A stretch of DNA of 55,329 nucleotides from Myxococcota bacterium. Lineage in GTDB: Bacteria > Myxococcota > UBA727 > JAHDBA01. The position numbers and the translations under genes are program-made. Below, piece after piece: positions 53,595-55,329 of the stretch (position 1 is the stretch's first letter; each line of letters starts with the position of its first letter). The notes under the pieces were generated by a model. It was not told the origin of the DNA and did not search any database. It was given only the letters and a program-made list of their open reading frames with translations. The stretch covers positions 36,927-92,255 of the forward strand of contig JAHDBA010000002.1 in the NCBI GenBank assembly GCA_020630615.1, read 5' to 3'.

Positions 53595-55329
53595 ATGCGG
53601 ATGTTGATACGAAGTTACACTTTACGCGTGGTGATGATGTTATGTGGTGTGCTTGTATCTCAAGCTGCATACACTCAAATTCTAGCGACTTCATGTTCTG
53701 ATGCGACATGTGGCGTGCAAGAGGTATGTGTTGAAAGTCGATGCTCTCGCCCCCAGGTTGCTAACTTTGAAAACTTCTTTTGTGATACCGATTTAAACTG
53801 TACACAACAGCGTGATATGATGACCGGTACCATTCTTGGCTTATCATGCTTAGAAAATACCAATCGTTGTCATGGTGATACTGGCGATTTTGCTCGTTTA
53901 TGCAGCGGTACATGCCAAGATGCACGAACTGTGTCGAGATGTGGTAATGGGGTAATTGATGGTGCTGAAAGTTGTGACTTGGGAATCGATTCCAATGGGC
54001 AGGGCTTTGGGTGTTCTGAAACATGCACTTTGGAGACCAACTGCAACGCACTTTTGAACACCGTAGACGCTGTTGAAAGCGGGTCTGTTTTACCGATCAC
54101 TTCAGTTGAGGGTGATGCGGATGGTCAAGAGTCTCGTGTGAATGGTAGTGCAACTTTTCGAATGGAACACAATTTGGCGCTTGGGAGTGTTGTCACTCTA
54201 AAAATGCGTGCAGCTGGAAACACGAAAGTGGGTGTTCGCTTTTCAGACTGCACCGGAACTTTCTCTTCACAAACAAGTTTTCAAGTTCTAAATGCAGACC
54301 TGAGTTATCGTATTGCCAATACGCTTGCAGGCGCTGTATGTGTTGAACTGAGCGTCGTTGCGGAAACATTTGTCGACTCAATTAGTGCGGATTCAGTGGA
54401 ATGCGTCAATGATTTATGTGGAGATGGCGTTGTTGGATTAAGTGAAGCGTGTGATGATAGCAATACTTTGTCTGGAGATGGGTGTGATGCCAACTGTAAT
54501 GTTGAAGTTGGATTCGCATGTTTGAGTCGGCCATGTTCTGTTCTGAATCCCATTTGTGGCGACGGAAGCGTTGTAGCGGGCGAGGCATGTGATGATGGTA
54601 ACCTCATCAACTCGGATTCATGCTTAAGTGATTGTACTGCTGCTTCGTGTGGTGATGGCCATGTACAAGCGGGTGTAGAAGCATGTGACGATGGGAACAC
54701 TAACAACGATGATGGTTGTAGCAATACGTGTTTGGTCAATGAGTGTTTTTTAGAAAGTGACAATTGTGATGTGAATGCATTCTGCATCGAAACGAATGCC
54801 GCCTTCGATTGCCAATGTGACCCTGGTTTTGAGGGGAATGGCGTGACCTGCACAGAAGTCATTGCTCCTTTGTGTGGAGATCTCAACATTGATTCGGGGG
54901 AAAGTTGTGATGATGGTAATCAGAACAATGGAGATGGCTGTTCTGCTGCATGCCAAGTAGAACTGGGTTGGTCATGTCCAAATCCAGGTGCCTGTGAAAC
55001 AGTTTGTGGTGATGGGTTAATTCGCGGTTTTGAAGAGTGTGATGATGGCAACTCGTTTGCGAATGATGGCTGCGATACAAACTGTTTAGTGGAGGACGAT
55101 ACCACCTGTGTTGGTGAGCCGAGTATGTGTGACCCGATTGTTACTCCGCCTGATGATTCAGACCCGAGTGACATGAGCGATTCGAGTGACATGAACGATT
55201 CAAGTGACATGAGCGATTCAAGTGATATGAGCGATTCAAGTGACATGAGCGATTCGAGTGATATGAGCGATTCAAGTGATATGAGCGATTCAAGTGATAT
55301 GAGCGATTCAAGTGATATGAGCGATTCAA
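53595..55329 (+). CDS. DUF4215 cysteine-rich surface protein with Asp/Ser repeat (3' end outside window)
   Basis: At least 578 residues, open to the window edge. A signal peptide (M-R-M-L-I-R-S-Y start; cleavage near S-Q-A) is followed by a cysteine-rich head, a domain without repeats (~160-255), then DUF4215 Myxococcus-type repeats (C-G-D-G...E-x-C-D-D-G-N...D-G-C...C) seen five or so times, with an EGF-like unit between two of them. The end is an 18-bp repeat coding for M-S-D-S-S-D. Such proteins are secreted or anchored at the surface and calcium-binding is plausible. The start is 53595 or 53601. It diverges from the TonB receptor with 198 bp between them. Confidence 0.85.
   Translation, partial: MRMLIRSYTLRVVMMLCGVLVSQAAYTQILATSCSDATCGVQEVCVESRCSRPQVANFENFFCDTDLNCTQQRDMMTGTILGLSCLENTNRCHGDTGDFARLCSGTCQDARTVSRCGNGVIDGAESCDLGIDSNGQGFGCSETCTLETNCNALLNTVDAVESGSVLPITSVEGDADGQESRVNGSATFRMEHNLALGSVVTLKMRAAGNTKVGVRFSDCTGTFSSQTSFQVLNADLSYRIANTLAGAVCVELSVVAETFVDSISADSVECVNDLCGDGVVGLSEACDDSNTLSGDGCDANCNVEVGFACLSRPCSVLNPICGDGSVVAGEACDDGNLINSDSCLSDCTAASCGDGHVQAGVEACDDGNTNNDDGCSNTCLVNECFLESDNCDVNAFCIETNAAFDCQCDPGFEGNGVTCTEVIAPLCGDLNIDSGESCDDGNQNNGDGCSAACQVELGWSCPNPGACETVCGDGLIRGFEECDDGNSFANDGCDTNCLVEDDTTCVGEPSMCDPIVTPPDDSDPSDMSDSSDMNDSSDMSDSSDMSDSSDMSDSSDMSDSSDMSDSSDMSDSSDMSDS
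55167..55329. repeat. 18-bp tandem repeat encoding M-S-D-S-S-D
   Basis: Nine in-frame 18-bp units followed by the first base of a tenth, cut by the window end. The unit has the same period and the same D-x-S-D frame as the array at the window start. Late units are nearly identical, differing at single synonymous sites. Confidence 0.95.

Noticed and set aside
1..55329. Window as a 55-kb plasmid or phage
   Set aside because: The content is core chromosomal (uvrB, def, trxB, bamD, tlyA), with no replication, partition, integrase or capsid genes; the matching repeats at both ends are better explained by assembly breaks.

Overview
The window looks like chromosomal DNA from a Gram-negative bacterium of the Myxococcota/Bradymonadota type (older name: deltaproteobacteria). 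The pointers are a MYXO-CTERM-like C-terminus on the first gene, DUF4215 cysteine-rich repeats in the last gene, an MJ0042-type zinc ribbon joined to a long repeat region and TPRs, a TonB-dependent receptor with its own TonB-C domain and a partner lipoprotein, and many lipoproteins. By eye the base composition is mid-range (somewhat under 50% GC), lower than typical soil myxobacteria. Coding density is high on both strands. I see no rRNA, tRNA, CRISPR array, transposase or phage gene. The phylum call is inferred from domain style, not from a marker-gene tree.

Layout. 1-2.5 kb: the 3' end of a surface protein, an alpha/beta hydrolase and two DUF2059 proteins. 2.5-8.3 kb: a fused SpeD-SpeE polyamine enzyme, a FliA-like sigma factor, small membrane proteins, a DsbD-N-like lipoprotein and an M50 protease. 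8.3-16 kb: uvrB, a CAP-domain lipoprotein, an SDR, a 9-nt-periodic X-P-Y microORF, a flavin reductase-like protein, twin PAP/fibrillin-like lipoproteins and trxB. 16-24 kb: three unknown genes, an NhaC-type antiporter, a CNNM/CorC protein, an orphan CoA-transferase B subunit, a TonB-like basic protein and def. 24-32.5 kb: a 1436-residue zinc ribbon/LP-repeat/TM/TPR protein, bamD and exported cysteine-rich proteins. 32.6-40.6 kb: a pseudo-receiver coiled-coil protein, a nucleotide-translocase-like/HEAT/cNMP protein, a zinc-ribbon protein and an Ala-rich outer-membrane protein, all on the + strand. 40.7-49 kb: putA with 3-hydroxyanthranilate dioxygenase, an SdpI-like membrane protein, a CHAD-like protein, tlyA, a PHA-system protein, an unknown protein and a PhyH-family oxygenase. 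49-55.3 kb: a TonB-dependent receptor with its lipoprotein, then a divergent DUF4215 surface protein that runs off the end.

How the genes work together. Housekeeping functions (DNA repair, thiol redox, N-terminal deformylation, rRNA methylation, outer-membrane assembly, polyamine synthesis, proline catabolism) alternate with lineage-specific envelope genes. Most interesting are: the fact that both window edges fall in the same class of 18-bp Asp/Ser hexapeptide repeat, so the first and last genes may be one gene or close paralogues; the pseudo-receiver coiled-coil gene beside a cNMP-domain transporter; the strand-ambiguous X-P-Y/G-X-Y triplet-repeat ORF; and the PAP/fibrillin-like lipoprotein pair. 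I did not find one complete multi-gene system that I could call new with confidence.
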